A stretch of DNA of 64,000 bases from Qipengyuania_B sp965214525 (GCA_965214525.1 OZ243959.1:2356001-2420000); one strand, 5' to 3'; counted from the stretch's first letter, positions 8,310 through 18,481 are shown. The notes: generated from the sequence alone by a model not told the origin. Translations and numbers: made by a program.

Positions 8310-11071
8310 GCCGGCAGCGCGTTCCCAGCCAACGCGCGATCATCGACCGGCGGGCGCTCGCGGCGCAGATCGAGGCATCGGCCGCGAAGCCCGACAGCGG
8401 GTCGAACCGTGCCTTGGTCGTCACGCTCTTGCGCGAGGCCCTGGCGAGCGGGCGGCGGGAAGTCGCCCGACGTTTGCAAGAGAACCCATCGGCCGGACAC
8501 GATTGTACAAGCGCGCAGTCGTTCCTGCTCGACCAGATCGTGCGGCTGGTTCACGATCACGCGACCTTGCAGGTGGACCCTGCCGGCAATCGTTCGACCG
8601 GGGAGAGGCTGACCATCGTTGCGGTGGGCGGCTATGGCCGCGCCGAACTGGCGCCCCATTCCGATATCGACATTGCTTTCCTGACCCCTCAGCGACGCAC
8701 GCCGTGGTGCGAACAGGTGATCGAAACGATCCTGTACATGCTGTGGGATCTCGGCCTCAAGGTCGGCCATGCAAGTCGAACCGTCGATGAAACCATCCGC
8801 ATGGCGCGCGAAGACCTGACGATCCGCACGGCCCTGCTGGAAGGACGTTACCTGTGGGGAGATCGGGAGCTGTATGACGAAACCGCGCGACGCTTCTGGG
8901 ATGAGGTGGCGCATGGAACCCACCGCGAATTTCTGGCCGGCAAGCTGGCGGAACGCAACGCACGCCACGCTCGGATGGGAGATAGCCGCTATGTCGTCGA
9001 ACCTAATGTGAAGGATGGCAAGGGTGGGCTGCGCGATCTGCAAACCCTCTACTGGATCGGCAAATACATGCACCGGGTGGAAAGCGCCGCCGCCCTGGTG
9101 GATGCAGGGTTGCTGACCGCCGCCGAATATCGCGGGTTCCGCCGCGCGGAAAGCTTTCTGCTGGCGGTGCGGTGCCATCTTCACCTGATCACCGGGCGGG
9201 CCGAAGACAGGCTGACCTTCGATCTGCAACGACAGGTCGCCGAACGGTTGCATTTCGCCGAACGTACCGGCAAGAGCGCGGTGGAACGGTTCATGCAATT
9301 CTATTTCCTGCAGGCAAAGCGGGTGGGCAGCCTGACCGGCGTGTTTCTGGCGCATATCGACGATGAACTGGCCGCAAAGCGCCGGCGCAAGGGTCTGCTG
9401 GCCGGGTTCACGGCAAAGCCGCGCAACCTCAAAGGCTATCGCGTGTTCGGCGGACGGATCGCTGCACCCACGGACGATTGGTTTGTGAACAACCCCTTGC
9501 GGCTGATCGAGATCTTCCGGATCGCGGAGCACGAAGGGCTGGAAATCCATCCCGAAACCATGCGGCAGGCGGATCGCGACAACAGCCTGATCGGTTCCCG
9601 CACACGGGAAGATCCGCGCGCCAACGCACTGTTTCTCGAATTGCTTACCGGCCGCAACGATCCGGAAACGGTGTTGCGCTGGATGAACGAGGCGGGCGTA
9701 TTCGGCCGCTTCGTACCCGATTTCGGCCGGGTCAACGCGCAGATGCAGTTCGACATGTATCATCAGTACACGGTCGATGAACATACCATCCGCGCCATCG
9801 GCCTGTTATCGAAGATCGAGCGGGGCGCATTGCCGCAGGAGCATCCGCGCGCCACCCGCCTGATTCACAAGGTCGCCTCGCGCCGGGTCGCCTATGTCGC
9901 GGTGCTGCTCCACGACATCGCCAAAGGCCGCGGCGGCGACCATTCCGAGCTTGGAGCGGCGATAGCGCAGAAACTGTGCCCCCGCTTCGGCCTCAGCCAA
10001 GACGAAACCGACCTCGTTGCCTGGCTGGTGCTGCATCATCTGCTGATGAGCCGCACCGCCTTCAAGCGCGACCTGACCGATCCCAAGACCATCGAGGATT
10101 TCTGCGCGACGGTCGAGAGCGCCGAACGGTTGCGCCACCTTGCAATCCTCACCGCGGTCGATATCCGGGCGGTCGGTCCGGGCACCTGGAACAGCTGGAA
10201 GGGCCAATTGCTGGGCGAACTGTACGATACTGCACAGGAACGGCTTCGGCTCGGGCACACGATCCATGCGCGCGAGGCTCGCGTTGCTGCCAGGAAACAA
10301 GCGGTGACCGAACAACTGGGCGTGGCCAGCGGCATCGTGGCCCGACACGAAAACCTTTTCGACGATGCCTACTGGATCGCCGAACCGGCCGATGTGATCG
10401 CCTGCAACCTGGCCCAATACGATGCCGCACGCGCAGCAGACGAACAACTGTCGATCCATTACCAGTATGATGGCGAGCGCGGCGCCACGCTCATCACCGT
10501 GATCGCCGCCGACCACCCGGGCCTCTTCTACCGTATCGCGGGCGGTATCCATCTGGCCGGCGCGAACATCATCGATGCCCGCATCCACACCGCGCGGACC
10601 GGGTGGGCGGTCGACAACTTCCTCGTCCAGGATCCCCTGGGCGGCGCCTTCAAGGAAGCCTCGCAGCTAGCGCGCATCAAGACCAGTATCGGGGATGCGC
10701 TGGCGAACCGCATCGATCTCACCCCGCGCCTGGCCCAGCGCCCCTTGCCGCGTAGCCGTTCAAAGGCGTTCGACGTTCAACCCCGCATGGTGTTCGACAA
10801 CAACGCCTCCAACCGCTTTACCGTCATCGAAGTGCATGCACGCGACCGGTCCGCTTTGCTGAACAGGCTCGCCCGCGCCTTGTTCGAGGATGGCCTGATC
10901 GTGCATTCCGCGCACATTACCAATTACGGAGAGCGCGCATCCGATACGTTCTACGTCACCGACCTGACTGGCGGGAAAGTGACGGCCGCTGCCCGCCTCG
11001 GCCGACTGCAATCCGCCCTGATCGACGCGGCGTCGGATGAACGTCAGGCAAGGGTCGAAGAGATGGCCTGA
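8306..11071 (+). CDS. glnD: Bifunctional PII uridylyltransferase/uridylyl-removing enzyme
   Basis: 921 residues, the family's usual size. It uridylylates PII when glutamine is low and removes UMP when glutamine is high, so it is the nitrogen-status sensor. Domain order: nucleotidyltransferase with GGYGRAELAPHSDID (about residues 108-122), HD hydrolase domain with VLLHDIAKGRGGDHSE (about 530-547), then two ACT domains (about 723-790 and 836-905) for glutamine sensing. The start is a TTG overlapping the stop of the acyl-CoA synthetase (TTGA). The coding region continues 28 bases into the convergent HAD gene. Confidence 0.95.
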   Translation: MSRQRVPSQRAIIDRRALAAQIEASAAKPDSGSNRALVVTLLREALASGRREVARRLQENPSAGHDCTSAQSFLLDQIVRLVHDHATLQVDPAGNRSTGERLTIVAVGGYGRAELAPHSDIDIAFLTPQRRTPWCEQVIETILYMLWDLGLKVGHASRTVDETIRMAREDLTIRTALLEGRYLWGDRELYDETARRFWDEVAHGTHREFLAGKLAERNARHARMGDSRYVVEPNVKDGKGGLRDLQTLYWIGKYMHRVESAAALVDAGLLTAAEYRGFRRAESFLLAVRCHLHLITGRAEDRLTFDLQRQVAERLHFAERTGKSAVERFMQFYFLQAKRVGSLTGVFLAHIDDELAAKRRRKGLLAGFTAKPRNLKGYRVFGGRIAAPTDDWFVNNPLRLIEIFRIAEHEGLEIHPETMRQADRDNSLIGSRTREDPRANALFLELLTGRNDPETVLRWMNEAGVFGRFVPDFGRVNAQMQFDMYHQYTVDEHTIRAIGLLSKIERGALPQEHPRATRLIHKVASRRVAYVAVLLHDIAKGRGGDHSELGAAIAQKLCPRFGLSQDETDLVAWLVLHHLLMSRTAFKRDLTDPKTIEDFCATVESAERLRHLAILTAVDIRAVGPGTWNSWKGQLLGELYDTAQERLRLGHTIHAREARVAARKQAVTEQLGVASGIVARHENLFDDAYWIAEPADVIACNLAQYDAARAADEQLSIHYQYDGERGATLITVIAADHPGLFYRIAGGIHLAGANIIDARIHTARTGWAVDNFLVQDPLGGAFKEASQLARIKTSIGDALANRIDLTPRLAQRPLPRSRSKAFDVQPRMVFDNNASNRFTVIEVHARDRSALLNRLARALFEDGLIVHSAHITNYGERASDTFYVTDLTGGKVTAAARLGRLQSALIDAASDERQARVEEMA

Positions 11072-11742
11072 GCGGGCTGGGACTCGGTCAAATAAGGGCC
11101 AACCGCATGGAGATCGTCGAGAACTGCCATGCAAAGACCCCGCATCTCTTGCGTCGGCTCGAGCATGTCGGGCACCATGATCGTTTGCATCCCCGCTCCG
11201 GCGGCGGAGCGGACGCCATTGTACGAATCCTCCAGAGCGAGGCAGCCGGCCGGTTTTACACCAAGCTGCGAGGCGGCCCGGAGGTAGGGTTCGGGATCGG
11301 GCTTGCCCCTCGCATAATCTCCATGCGCAACGACCGCGTGGAACCGGTCGGCCAGGCTGAAGGCGGCAAGGTGGTGCTGAACGCTGCTCCGCCGCGAGGA
11401 GGTGACAAGCGCGCGTGGCAGGTCGAGCAGGTCGAGTAGCTCCAGCAATTCCAGCACGCCCGGCTTCATGCGCAGGCCCGTCGCCAGCAGCTTGTCCATC
11501 TGCCTATGGCAGGTGTCATGGAAGGCCTGCACCGCGAAGGCGGCGCCGAAGTGTCCTACCAGCAACCGGTTGGTGGTCTCCCATGTATGACCGATGAGGC
11601 TGGCATACAGTTCGCGCGAAACGTAATGGCCCGCCTCTTGTCCGGCGGACCGCATGGCCTGAAAATACAGGTGTTCCGTATCGAACAACAGCCCGTCCAT
11701 GTCGAACAGCACGGCTTCGATGGTAGCGGCGGCGTTCCTCAC
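11044..11742 (-). CDS. HAD-superfamily hydrolase, beta-phosphoglucomutase-like
   Basis: 232 residues. HAD motif I is VLFDMDGLLFDTE with the nucleophile Asp14 and acid/base Asp16. Motif II is VTSSRRSS, the motif III lysine lies in GKPDPEPYL, and motif IV is CLALEDSYNGVRSA. A helical cap between motifs I and II gives the type I cap of the phosphoglycolate phosphatase/beta-phosphoglucomutase group. The substrate is not evident. The start is GTG at 11742 overlapping the YggS stop as GTGA, with GGAGGGAGGGGG just upstream. The last 28 bases overlap glnD on the other strand. Confidence 0.85.
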   Translation of the reverse strand: MRNAAATIEAVLFDMDGLLFDTEHLYFQAMRSAGQEAGHYVSRELYASLIGHTWETTNRLLVGHFGAAFAVQAFHDTCHRQMDKLLATGLRMKPGVLELLELLDLLDLPRALVTSSRRSSVQHHLAAFSLADRFHAVVAHGDYARGKPDPEPYLRAASQLGVKPAGCLALEDSYNGVRSAAGAGMQTIMVPDMLEPTQEMRGLCMAVLDDLHAVGPYLTESQPAQAISSTLA

Positions 11743-12398
11743 CCCCTCCCTCCAAACAGCGCCGTGCCCACCCGCACATGGGTCGCGCCCAATTGCACGG
11801 CCGTTTCATAGTCGCCGCTCATCCCCATGCTGAGGCCATCGAGGCCGTTGTCGCGAGCAAGCTTGCCCAGCAGGGCGAAGAACGGCGCGGGTTCGATCCC
11901 GTTCGGAGGCAGGCACATAAGCCCAGCCAGGGGGATATCGGCGTCGCGCGCCTGCTGCAGGAAGCTGGGCAGCTTGCCGACCGGACATCCACCCTTTTGC
12001 CGCTCGTCCCCGATATCGACCTGCACGAAGCACGGCACACGGCGGCCCACCTTGTCGAACCCCTTGGCCAGCGCCTTCAGCAGGCTGGGGCGATCGAGCG
12101 AATGGATGCAATCGAACAGCCGGGCCGCGTCCTGCGCCTTGTTGGATTGCAGCTGGCCGACCAGATGCAGCGCCACGTCGGAGTGATGCTCGCGCAAGGC
12201 AGGCCATTTCTCGGCCGCCTCCTGCACTCTATTCTCGCCGAACACGCGCTGCCCCTGCGCCAGCAACGGTTCGATTGCGCTCACCGGATGCGTCTTGCTG
12301 ACCGCGACGAGAGTGACGTCGCCCGTGTCGCGGCGTGCGATCCTGCACGCTTTGGCGATGTTTGCGCGCACCTGTTCGAGGGGAGTGTCTGCTTCCAT
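11739..12398 (-). CDS. YggS/PLPBP family pyridoxal phosphate homeostasis protein
   Basis: 219 residues of the single-domain, TIM-barrel PLP-binding family that buffers cellular PLP and affects amino-acid pools. The PLP lysine is Lys35 in VTLVAVSKTHP. Other family segments are FGENRVQEAAEKW, LHLVGQLQSNKAQDAARLFDCIHSLDR, and the phosphate-binding SMGMSGDYETAVQLGATHVRVGTALFG. Starts at ATG 12398, divergent from the ThiE-like gene with only 19 bases between the two starts, so the promoters must overlap the neighbouring coding ends or be very compact. Confidence 0.93.
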   Translation of the reverse strand: MEADTPLEQVRANIAKACRIARRDTGDVTLVAVSKTHPVSAIEPLLAQGQRVFGENRVQEAAEKWPALREHHSDVALHLVGQLQSNKAQDAARLFDCIHSLDRPSLLKALAKGFDKVGRRVPCFVQVDIGDERQKGGCPVGKLPSFLQQARDADIPLAGLMCLPPNGIEPAPFFALLGKLARDNGLDGLSMGMSGDYETAVQLGATHVRVGTALFGGRG

Positions 12399-12417
12399 GC
12401 CGAGGCGCTATAGCGCG

Positions 12418-12954
12418 ATGATGACGCCAAGCCAGCCTCTGCCCAGCCTGTGGCTGCTTTCCGATGCCCGCAATGACGCGGTGCTCGAGGCAGCTCTCAA
12501 GAAGTTGCCGCAGCGCTCAGGCTTCGTCTTTCGGCACTATCATCTTGCCCCCGTCGAACGGCGTGAACGGTTCGAGACGCTCGCCAGGATCGCGCGCGAA
12601 CGCGGGCACAGCGTCGTTCTCTCGCGTGCGCTGGGCTGGGGCGAGGACGGCGCTTACGGCGCGCCGGACCGGATCGCGGATGCATCAGGCCTGCGCCTCG
12701 CTACCGCGCACGATGCGGGCGAAGTCGCGACAGCGAACCGGATCGGGGCGGACGGCGTGTTCCTGTCGCCGGTATTTGCCACCCGCTCGCATGCCGGCGG
12801 CCAGGTGCTTGGCGTCGGCGGCTTCCGCCACCTTGCCGCATCGGCAATCATGCCGGCAATTGCGCTTGGCGGCATGACGGCGCAGCGCGCTGCTGCCATC
12901 GGATGCGAGCGTTGGGGGGCGGTGGACGGCCTGGTTTCGCCAAACGCGGCTTGA
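12418..12954 (+). CDS. ThiE/TenI-family thiamine phosphate synthase-like protein
   Basis: 178 residues from ATG 12418 (12421 is also possible). Family segments are GADGVFLSPVFATRSHAGG, then VGGFRHLA and PAIALGGM, matching the phosphate-binding half of the TIM barrel of thiamine phosphate synthase or the TenI regulator-like group. It is shorter than classical ThiE (about 210) and lacks an obvious DQR-type pyrimidine site, so the reaction is uncertain; a TenI-like thiazole role is equally possible. It begins 19 bases from the divergent YggS start and is followed closely by ftsK. Confidence 0.72.
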   Translation: MMTPSQPLPSLWLLSDARNDAVLEAALKKLPQRSGFVFRHYHLAPVERRERFETLARIARERGHSVVLSRALGWGEDGAYGAPDRIADASGLRLATAHDAGEVATANRIGADGVFLSPVFATRSHAGGQVLGVGGFRHLAASAIMPAIALGGMTAQRAAAIGCERWGAVDGLVSPNAA

Positions 12955-13015
12955 CCGGCTGGTGAGTCGCGGCGCATTATGCCATCCGGGATCGATGGGA
13001 GGGACCGCCAGCATC

Positions 13016-15367
13016 ATGGCCAGCCGCGCAACGCACGCAAAACCGGTTGATTGGCGCGCCGCCTTCCGGCGTTCCGCGACGCGGGCGGGGGAAATCGCGC
13101 TCGCCGTGCTGATCGCGGGGTTCACCCTGTTCCTGGCGCTTTCGCTGGTCAGCTACACCTCGACCGACCCCAGCCCGTCGACCGCGGCAGGTGTCCAGGA
13201 CGTCGGCAACTGGCTGGGGCTGGCCGGAGCATGGCTGTCCGACCGGGCCTTGATGCTGTTCGGCGTGACCGTGTGGTTGCTGCTGCCGATGCTGTACATT
13301 TGCGCGATGCGGCTGTGGCAGGCGGCGGAACATCCCGACAGGCCGGATCAAGGACGTTGGTGGCGTCCGTTCGCCCTCTTGCTGCTGGCCATGCTGCTCT
13401 TGGGAAGCGCCCTGACTTTGGCGCTCGGCGGCACCTCGGCCGCCTTGCCGGCGCGTATCGGCGGCCTAGTCGGGTTGCTGGGCGAACTTGCGATTGGCGC
13501 GATCACCGCCCGGTTTCCCGTGCGGGCGCAGGGCTGGGTCGCCGCCGGGTTGGGGGTGGCAAGCCTCGCGACAGCCATCGTCCTGCTGATCCGGGTGTTC
13601 GCGATCGACTGGCGCAGGTTCTTCGTGCTGCCGGACATCTTGCGTCGACGCGCTGTGGATGCGCCCGACGATCTCGCCATTCCCGGTTCCCCGGAACGCG
13701 CCAAACCGCGTCAGATACGCGCCGCTGCCGATGGAGACGAGGCGGACGAGAAGCTAGTTCCGGCACCCCCCCGCCGTTCCCCCGAAATCAGCGACCCCTC
13801 GTCGGCCCCGCGTCCGGCCGCGGCGCGCCCCGCACAGCGCGATATGTTCACCCAATACGAGCTTCCCGCCATCGATCTGCTGGAGCCGGCGCCGCAGAAC
13901 AAGGCAACTGTGCTCGACAAGATGGCGCTGGAGAGGAACGCCCGCCTGCTGGAAAACGTGCTCGACGATTTCAACGTCAAGGGCGAGATCACCGCCGTCA
14001 GGACCGGGCCTGTCGTGACGATGTACGAACTGGAGCCGGCACCGGGCATCAAGGCCAGCCGGGTCGTTGGTCTGGCCGAAGACATCGCCCGCAACATGAG
14101 CGCGGTGAGCGCCCGCGTCTCACCCATCCCCGGCAAGACGGTGATGGGCATCGAACTGCCCAATGCCGACCGGCAGACGGTCAGCTACCGGGAACTCGTC
14201 GCCTCGGCCGACTTTGCCGAAGCCAAGGGCGGGCTGCCCATGATCCTTGGCAAGGACATAGCGGGCGAGCCCATCGTCGCCGACCTTGCCGCCATGCCGC
14301 ACCTGCTGGTCGCGGGCACCACGGGGTCGGGCAAGTCGGTGGGCCTCAATGCCATCCTTCTTTCGCTCCTCTATCGCTTCACGCCGGCCGAATGCCGCCT
14401 GATCCTGATCGATCCCAAGGTGCTGGAACTCAAGACCTACGACGATATCCCGCATTTGCTTTCGCCCGTGGTTACCGAACCGCACAAGAGCGTGCGCGCG
14501 TTGAAATGGGCGGTCGAGGAGATGGAGCGCCGCTATCGCATGATGTCGGCCATATCCTCGCGCAACATCGTCGGCTTCAACGAGAAAGTGCGCGCCGCAC
14601 AGGCCAAGGGCAAGCCGCTGGGCCGCAGGGTGCAGACCGGCTTCGATCCGGAAACGGGCGAGGAATTGTACGAGGAGGAACAGCTCGATTACCAGGCGCT
14701 GCCGCTGATCGTGCTGATCGTGGACGAACTGGCCGATCTCATGGTGACGGTCGGCAAGGAGATCGAGGTGCTGATCCAGCGCCTGAGCCAAAAATCTCGG
14801 GCCGCCGGCATCCACCTCATCATGGCGACTCAGCGCCCCAGCGTCGATGTCATCACCGGCGTCATCAAGGCGAATTTGCCGACCCGCATCAGCTTCAAGG
14901 TGACGAGCCGGATCGACAGCCGCACCATCCTGGGCGAACAGGGGGCGGAGCAGCTGCTGGGCAAGGGCGACATGCTCTACAAGCCCAATACCGGCGCGAT
15001 GGTGCGCGTGCACGGTCCGTTCGTGGCGGACGAGGAAGTGGAGCGGGTAGCCGACCACTGGCGTGCTCAGGGCAAGCCGGAATACGTCGATGCCGTGACC
15101 GAGGAACCCGAGGAGGGTGCGGGCTTCGACTTCGAGGACGAGTTCACCGCATCGGACAACCCCGAAGAACGCAAATACCGCCAAGCGTGCCAGATCGTGA
15201 TCGAGAACCAGAAGGCGTCCGGATCATGGCTGCAACGCCAGATGGGCGTGGGCTACAACACGGCCGCCAAATGGATCGAGCGGATGGAGGGCGAGGGGCT
15301 GGTCGGCCCTGCCAACCATGTTGGCCGCCGCGAAATCTTCAGGGATCAGGACGGCAACCCGCTCTGA
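13016..15367 (+). CDS. ftsK: FtsK/SpoIIIE-family DNA translocase
   Basis: About 783 residues from ATG 13016 (GTG 12962 and ATG 12995 are in-frame alternatives). The N-terminus has four membrane segments, a proline/alanine-rich linker follows (about 200-290), then the motor: alpha domain, Walker A LVAGTTGSGKSVGLNA near residue 435, LIVLIVDELADLMV (Walker B) and ATQRPSVDVITGVIKANLP. The C-terminal winged-helix gamma domain (RQMGVGYNTAAKWIERMEGE) reads the polarity sequences. It pumps chromosome ends through the division septum toward dif. The linker is short, as usual for alphaproteobacteria. Confidence 0.94.
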   Translation: MASRATHAKPVDWRAAFRRSATRAGEIALAVLIAGFTLFLALSLVSYTSTDPSPSTAAGVQDVGNWLGLAGAWLSDRALMLFGVTVWLLLPMLYICAMRLWQAAEHPDRPDQGRWWRPFALLLLAMLLLGSALTLALGGTSAALPARIGGLVGLLGELAIGAITARFPVRAQGWVAAGLGVASLATAIVLLIRVFAIDWRRFFVLPDILRRRAVDAPDDLAIPGSPERAKPRQIRAAADGDEADEKLVPAPPRRSPEISDPSSAPRPAAARPAQRDMFTQYELPAIDLLEPAPQNKATVLDKMALERNARLLENVLDDFNVKGEITAVRTGPVVTMYELEPAPGIKASRVVGLAEDIARNMSAVSARVSPIPGKTVMGIELPNADRQTVSYRELVASADFAEAKGGLPMILGKDIAGEPIVADLAAMPHLLVAGTTGSGKSVGLNAILLSLLYRFTPAECRLILIDPKVLELKTYDDIPHLLSPVVTEPHKSVRALKWAVEEMERRYRMMSAISSRNIVGFNEKVRAAQAKGKPLGRRVQTGFDPETGEELYEEEQLDYQALPLIVLIVDELADLMVTVGKEIEVLIQRLSQKSRAAGIHLIMATQRPSVDVITGVIKANLPTRISFKVTSRIDSRTILGEQGAEQLLGKGDMLYKPNTGAMVRVHGPFVADEEVERVADHWRAQGKPEYVDAVTEEPEEGAGFDFEDEFTASDNPEERKYRQACQIVIENQKASGSWLQRQMGVGYNTAAKWIERMEGEGLVGPANHVGRREIFRDQDGNPL

Positions 15368-15549
15368 CAGCTTTTGCGCGGGCAAATGGCGAGGGGCCGC
15401 CGGCTCACTTGTCCCCTTCCAGATGCCCGATCGCAGTTGCGCGAATTTACAGACCGTCGTGTCTCCGGCTGAGCGGGCCTGCCCTGCGCTCGCCGATTGC
15501 CCGCGGCCGGTTTCAATTGTAACGGCTCGGCCAGAAGAGGAGTTCTCGC

Positions 15550-16665
15550 ATGCGCATCGGCTGTCCCAAGGAGATCAAGAATCACGAATACCGCGTCGGG
15601 CTGACCCCGGAAAGCGCGCGCGAACTGGTGCAGCATGGGAACGAGGTCTGGATCGAGAGCGGCGCGGGGTCGGGAATTGATGCGACCGACGCGCAGTATC
15701 GCATAGCGGGCGCTTCGATCGTCGAAGGGCCGGAACCCATTTTCGCCGAATGCGAGATGGTGGTGAAGGTTAAGGAGCCGCAGCCGGCCGAACGCAGGAA
15801 GCTGCGCGAAGGGCAGATCCTTTATACGTATCTTCATCTCGCCCCCGATCCGGACCAGACCCGCGACCTGGTCGAAAGCGGCGTGACCGCGATCGCCTAT
15901 GAGACGGTCACCGGACCGGGCGGAACACTGCCGCTGCTGCGACCGATGAGCCAGGTTGCCGGGCGGATGAGCGTGCAGGCTGGTGCCACGGCGTTGGAGA
16001 AGGGGCATGGCGGGCGCGGCGTGCTGCTCGGTGGGGTGCCGGGGGTGATGCCCGGCAAGGTGGTCATCATCGGGGGCGGCGTGGTCGGCTTCAACGCGGC
16101 TCAGATGGCGGCCGGACTGGGGGCCGACGTGACCATTCTCGATCGCAGTCCCGATGTTCTGGAAAAGGTCGGCACGCATTTCGAAGCGCGTGCGTCCACC
16201 CGCTTCTCCAATGTCGCGAACCTGCAGGATGCCGTGTGCGGGGCCGATCTGGTGATTGGCGCGGTGCTGATCCCCGGCGCGGCCGCACCAAAGCTGGTAA
16301 CGCGCGACATGCTGGGCGATATGCAGAAAGGCGCGGTCCTCGTCGACGTAGCGATCGATCAGGGGGGCTGCTTTGAAACGTCGCGTCCGACCACGCATGA
16401 CGAGCCGACCTATGTCGTCGATGGCGTGGTGCATTACTGCGTCGCGAACATGCCGGGCGCGGTCGCGCGCACCAGCACCTATGCTCTCAACAACGTCACC
16501 CTGCCGCACGCGCTCGAGATCGCGCGGTTGGGATGGAAAGATGCCATGCGCGCCGATCCGCATCTGGCAGAGGGGCTCAACGTCCATGCGGGCCAGGTAA
16601 CCTACGAAGCGGTCGCGGCGGAACTGGGATACGATTACGGTCCGGTCGCCCGCATGCTCGGTTGA
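15550..16665 (+). CDS. ald: Alanine dehydrogenase
   Basis: 371 residues, normal for the family. It interconverts L-alanine with pyruvate and ammonia using NAD. The N-terminal MRIGCPKEIKNHEYRVGLTP is the family's opening signature; conserved substrate residues lie in VKVKEPQPAER and LYTYLHLAPD. The Rossmann domain has VVIIGGGVVGFNAAQMAAGLGA, and the C-terminal part has NMPGAVARTSTYALNNVTLP. The ATG has AGAGGAG about 8 bases upstream. The 182 bases before the gene hold no ORF and are the likely promoter; ald is often controlled by an Lrp-type regulator, but none is encoded next to it here. Confidence 0.96.
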   Translation: MRIGCPKEIKNHEYRVGLTPESARELVQHGNEVWIESGAGSGIDATDAQYRIAGASIVEGPEPIFAECEMVVKVKEPQPAERRKLREGQILYTYLHLAPDPDQTRDLVESGVTAIAYETVTGPGGTLPLLRPMSQVAGRMSVQAGATALEKGHGGRGVLLGGVPGVMPGKVVIIGGGVVGFNAAQMAAGLGADVTILDRSPDVLEKVGTHFEARASTRFSNVANLQDAVCGADLVIGAVLIPGAAAPKLVTRDMLGDMQKGAVLVDVAIDQGGCFETSRPTTHDEPTYVVDGVVHYCVANMPGAVARTSTYALNNVTLPHALEIARLGWKDAMRADPHLAEGLNVHAGQVTYEAVAAELGYDYGPVARMLG

Positions 16666-16728
16666 TGCCTTATATTCCCTTACCGGGGCTTTAACCGCAA
16701 CATAACCGGTCCGCGCCTATAGAAGGGC

Positions 16729-18465
16729 ATGTTCGCTCGCGTTGCCGTTTTCCTGTTCGCCGTGCTCCTCGCCGCAATGCACCCCGGCGCCGCGCTGGCG
16801 GGCGGGACTGGCGATGTGTGCATCAGGGGCGGCGCAGAGGATATCTCGGTCACGCAACTGACCGCATCTGCGGGGTCGTGGGATTGCAGCGCCCGGCCGG
16901 CGGCGTTGCGTTCGGCCGTGGTCGCGGTGCGGCTGCCGATCCCTCAGACCGAACAAGCGCCGAGCGCCTTCGTGACCCGGGTCGGCATGTTCGACAAGGT
17001 TACCCTGATCGTCGAAAACAAGAATGGCGCGCGCACCCAGGCAAGCTTCACCATGGATGATGCGCAACCGGTTGTGGGCGGACCCTTCTTCAGTCTGCCG
17101 CTGCCCCGCAACACCTCGCTTGCCCATGCTTATGCGGTGTTCGAACGGCCCGGCTACGACGCCATGCTGCTGCACGGCTATCTGACCTCTGGCGACGCCC
17201 GCAACGTTACCGGCGTTGCCCGGTCCAACATGTTGATCGCTGCGTTGCTGGGCATGCTCCTGATCCCGGTCATCCTGAACGTATCGATCTACAATGCCCT
17301 GCGCGAACCGTTCATCGTCTGGCACGCGGTCCTCAGCCTGTGTTTCGCGATGGTGGTCTATCTGCGTTCGGGGCTGGTGGTGGAACTCAGCCCGCTCTCC
17401 CTTCCCGCCTGGCGCTCGGCGATGGTGCTGGCAATGGGCAGCGCCGTGCTGGCCGCCTGCATGTTCACCCATGCCTTTATCGAGGAGGGGCGGCTGCGTC
17501 CGCGGTTGCGCGCGTTGCTGCCCTGGGCCGGGGGGTGGAGCATCTTCATATCAATCGTGCACGCGCTTGATTTCAGCATGTTCCGTCCGCTGGGAAGCAC
17601 CTTTCACGCCTATACCCTGGCCCCTGTGTGGCTATTCCTGGTCTGGACGATGATCGATGCGATCCGGAATGGAAGCCGTACGGTGCGGTTTCAACTGCTG
17701 GGGTGGAGCCCGTTATTGCTGGCTTTCGTCATCCAGATCGGCACGGACATCATTCCGTTCGTGAAACCCGACGATGCGCTGAACCTGTTCTATCTAGGGG
17801 CCCTAACCGAAACCGTCGTCACCACGATCGGCATCGGGCAACGGGTCATCCGCATCAAGCGCGAGGGCGAATCGGCCAAGACGCGGGCGGACGCGATGGG
17901 TCGGCTTGCGGAACGCGATCCCCTGACCGGGTTGCTCAACCGCCGTGCGATCGACAGCCGCTTCGTCGATCTGAGAGAAGCGGGCTACGACACGGTTGCC
18001 ATCATCGATCTCGATCATTTCAAGACCATCAACGATGTGAACGGCCATGCGACCGGGGACTATGTTCTTCAGGTATGCGGCGATGTCCTGTCGAGCGACC
18101 GGGACAATATTGCCGTGCGCCTGGGGGGCGAGGAATTCATGCTGTTGCTGCGCGGCCCGATGACCGAGCGTCGCGCCGAGAAGCTTCGCCGCACGTTGTC
18201 CGTCAGGATCGCGCGCGAGGTGCAGCGGCTGGAGCATATCGTCACGGCCAGCATGGGACTGGTGCACCTGAACGGCGACACGGCCGCCACCTACGACCTG
18301 GACGCCGTCTATTCGCGCGCCGACCTGCTGTTGTATCAAGCTAAGAATGCCGGACGCAATCGTACCCATATGGCGAACTGGGATACGCTCGACCGGGATG
18401 CCGAGGCAGCCGACATGCGCGGCGTAGAACGCACGGTGCAGCCGCCCGCTCACGCAGCCGCCTAG
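16729..18465 (+). CDS. Membrane diguanylate cyclase with 7TM sensor region
   Basis: 578 residues. A signal peptide (1-24) leads a periplasmic domain of about 130 residues, then about seven membrane helices (roughly 165-370), matching the 7TMR-DISM layout, and a cytoplasmic GGDEF domain. The active-site loop is LGGEEF near residue 467 with RDPLTGLLNRRAID and IIDLDHFKTINDVNGHATGD upstream, so it should make cyclic di-GMP. The RxxD inhibitory site expected five residues before GGEEF is not present (the stretch reads RDNIAVR). No EAL domain is attached. Monocistronic, flanked by ald and the convergent thioesterase. Confidence 0.88.
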   Translation: MFARVAVFLFAVLLAAMHPGAALAGGTGDVCIRGGAEDISVTQLTASAGSWDCSARPAALRSAVVAVRLPIPQTEQAPSAFVTRVGMFDKVTLIVENKNGARTQASFTMDDAQPVVGGPFFSLPLPRNTSLAHAYAVFERPGYDAMLLHGYLTSGDARNVTGVARSNMLIAALLGMLLIPVILNVSIYNALREPFIVWHAVLSLCFAMVVYLRSGLVVELSPLSLPAWRSAMVLAMGSAVLAACMFTHAFIEEGRLRPRLRALLPWAGGWSIFISIVHALDFSMFRPLGSTFHAYTLAPVWLFLVWTMIDAIRNGSRTVRFQLLGWSPLLLAFVIQIGTDIIPFVKPDDALNLFYLGALTETVVTTIGIGQRVIRIKREGESAKTRADAMGRLAERDPLTGLLNRRAIDSRFVDLREAGYDTVAIIDLDHFKTINDVNGHATGDYVLQVCGDVLSSDRDNIAVRLGGEEFMLLLRGPMTERRAEKLRRTLSVRIAREVQRLEHIVTASMGLVHLNGDTAATYDLDAVYSRADLLLYQAKNAGRNRTHMANWDTLDRDAEAADMRGVERTVQPPAHAAA

Positions 18466-18481
18466 CCCTCGGTCTTGAACG

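Noticed and set aside
8282..9784. 500-codon open frame antisense to glnD
   Set aside because: Shadow of glnD; no signature.
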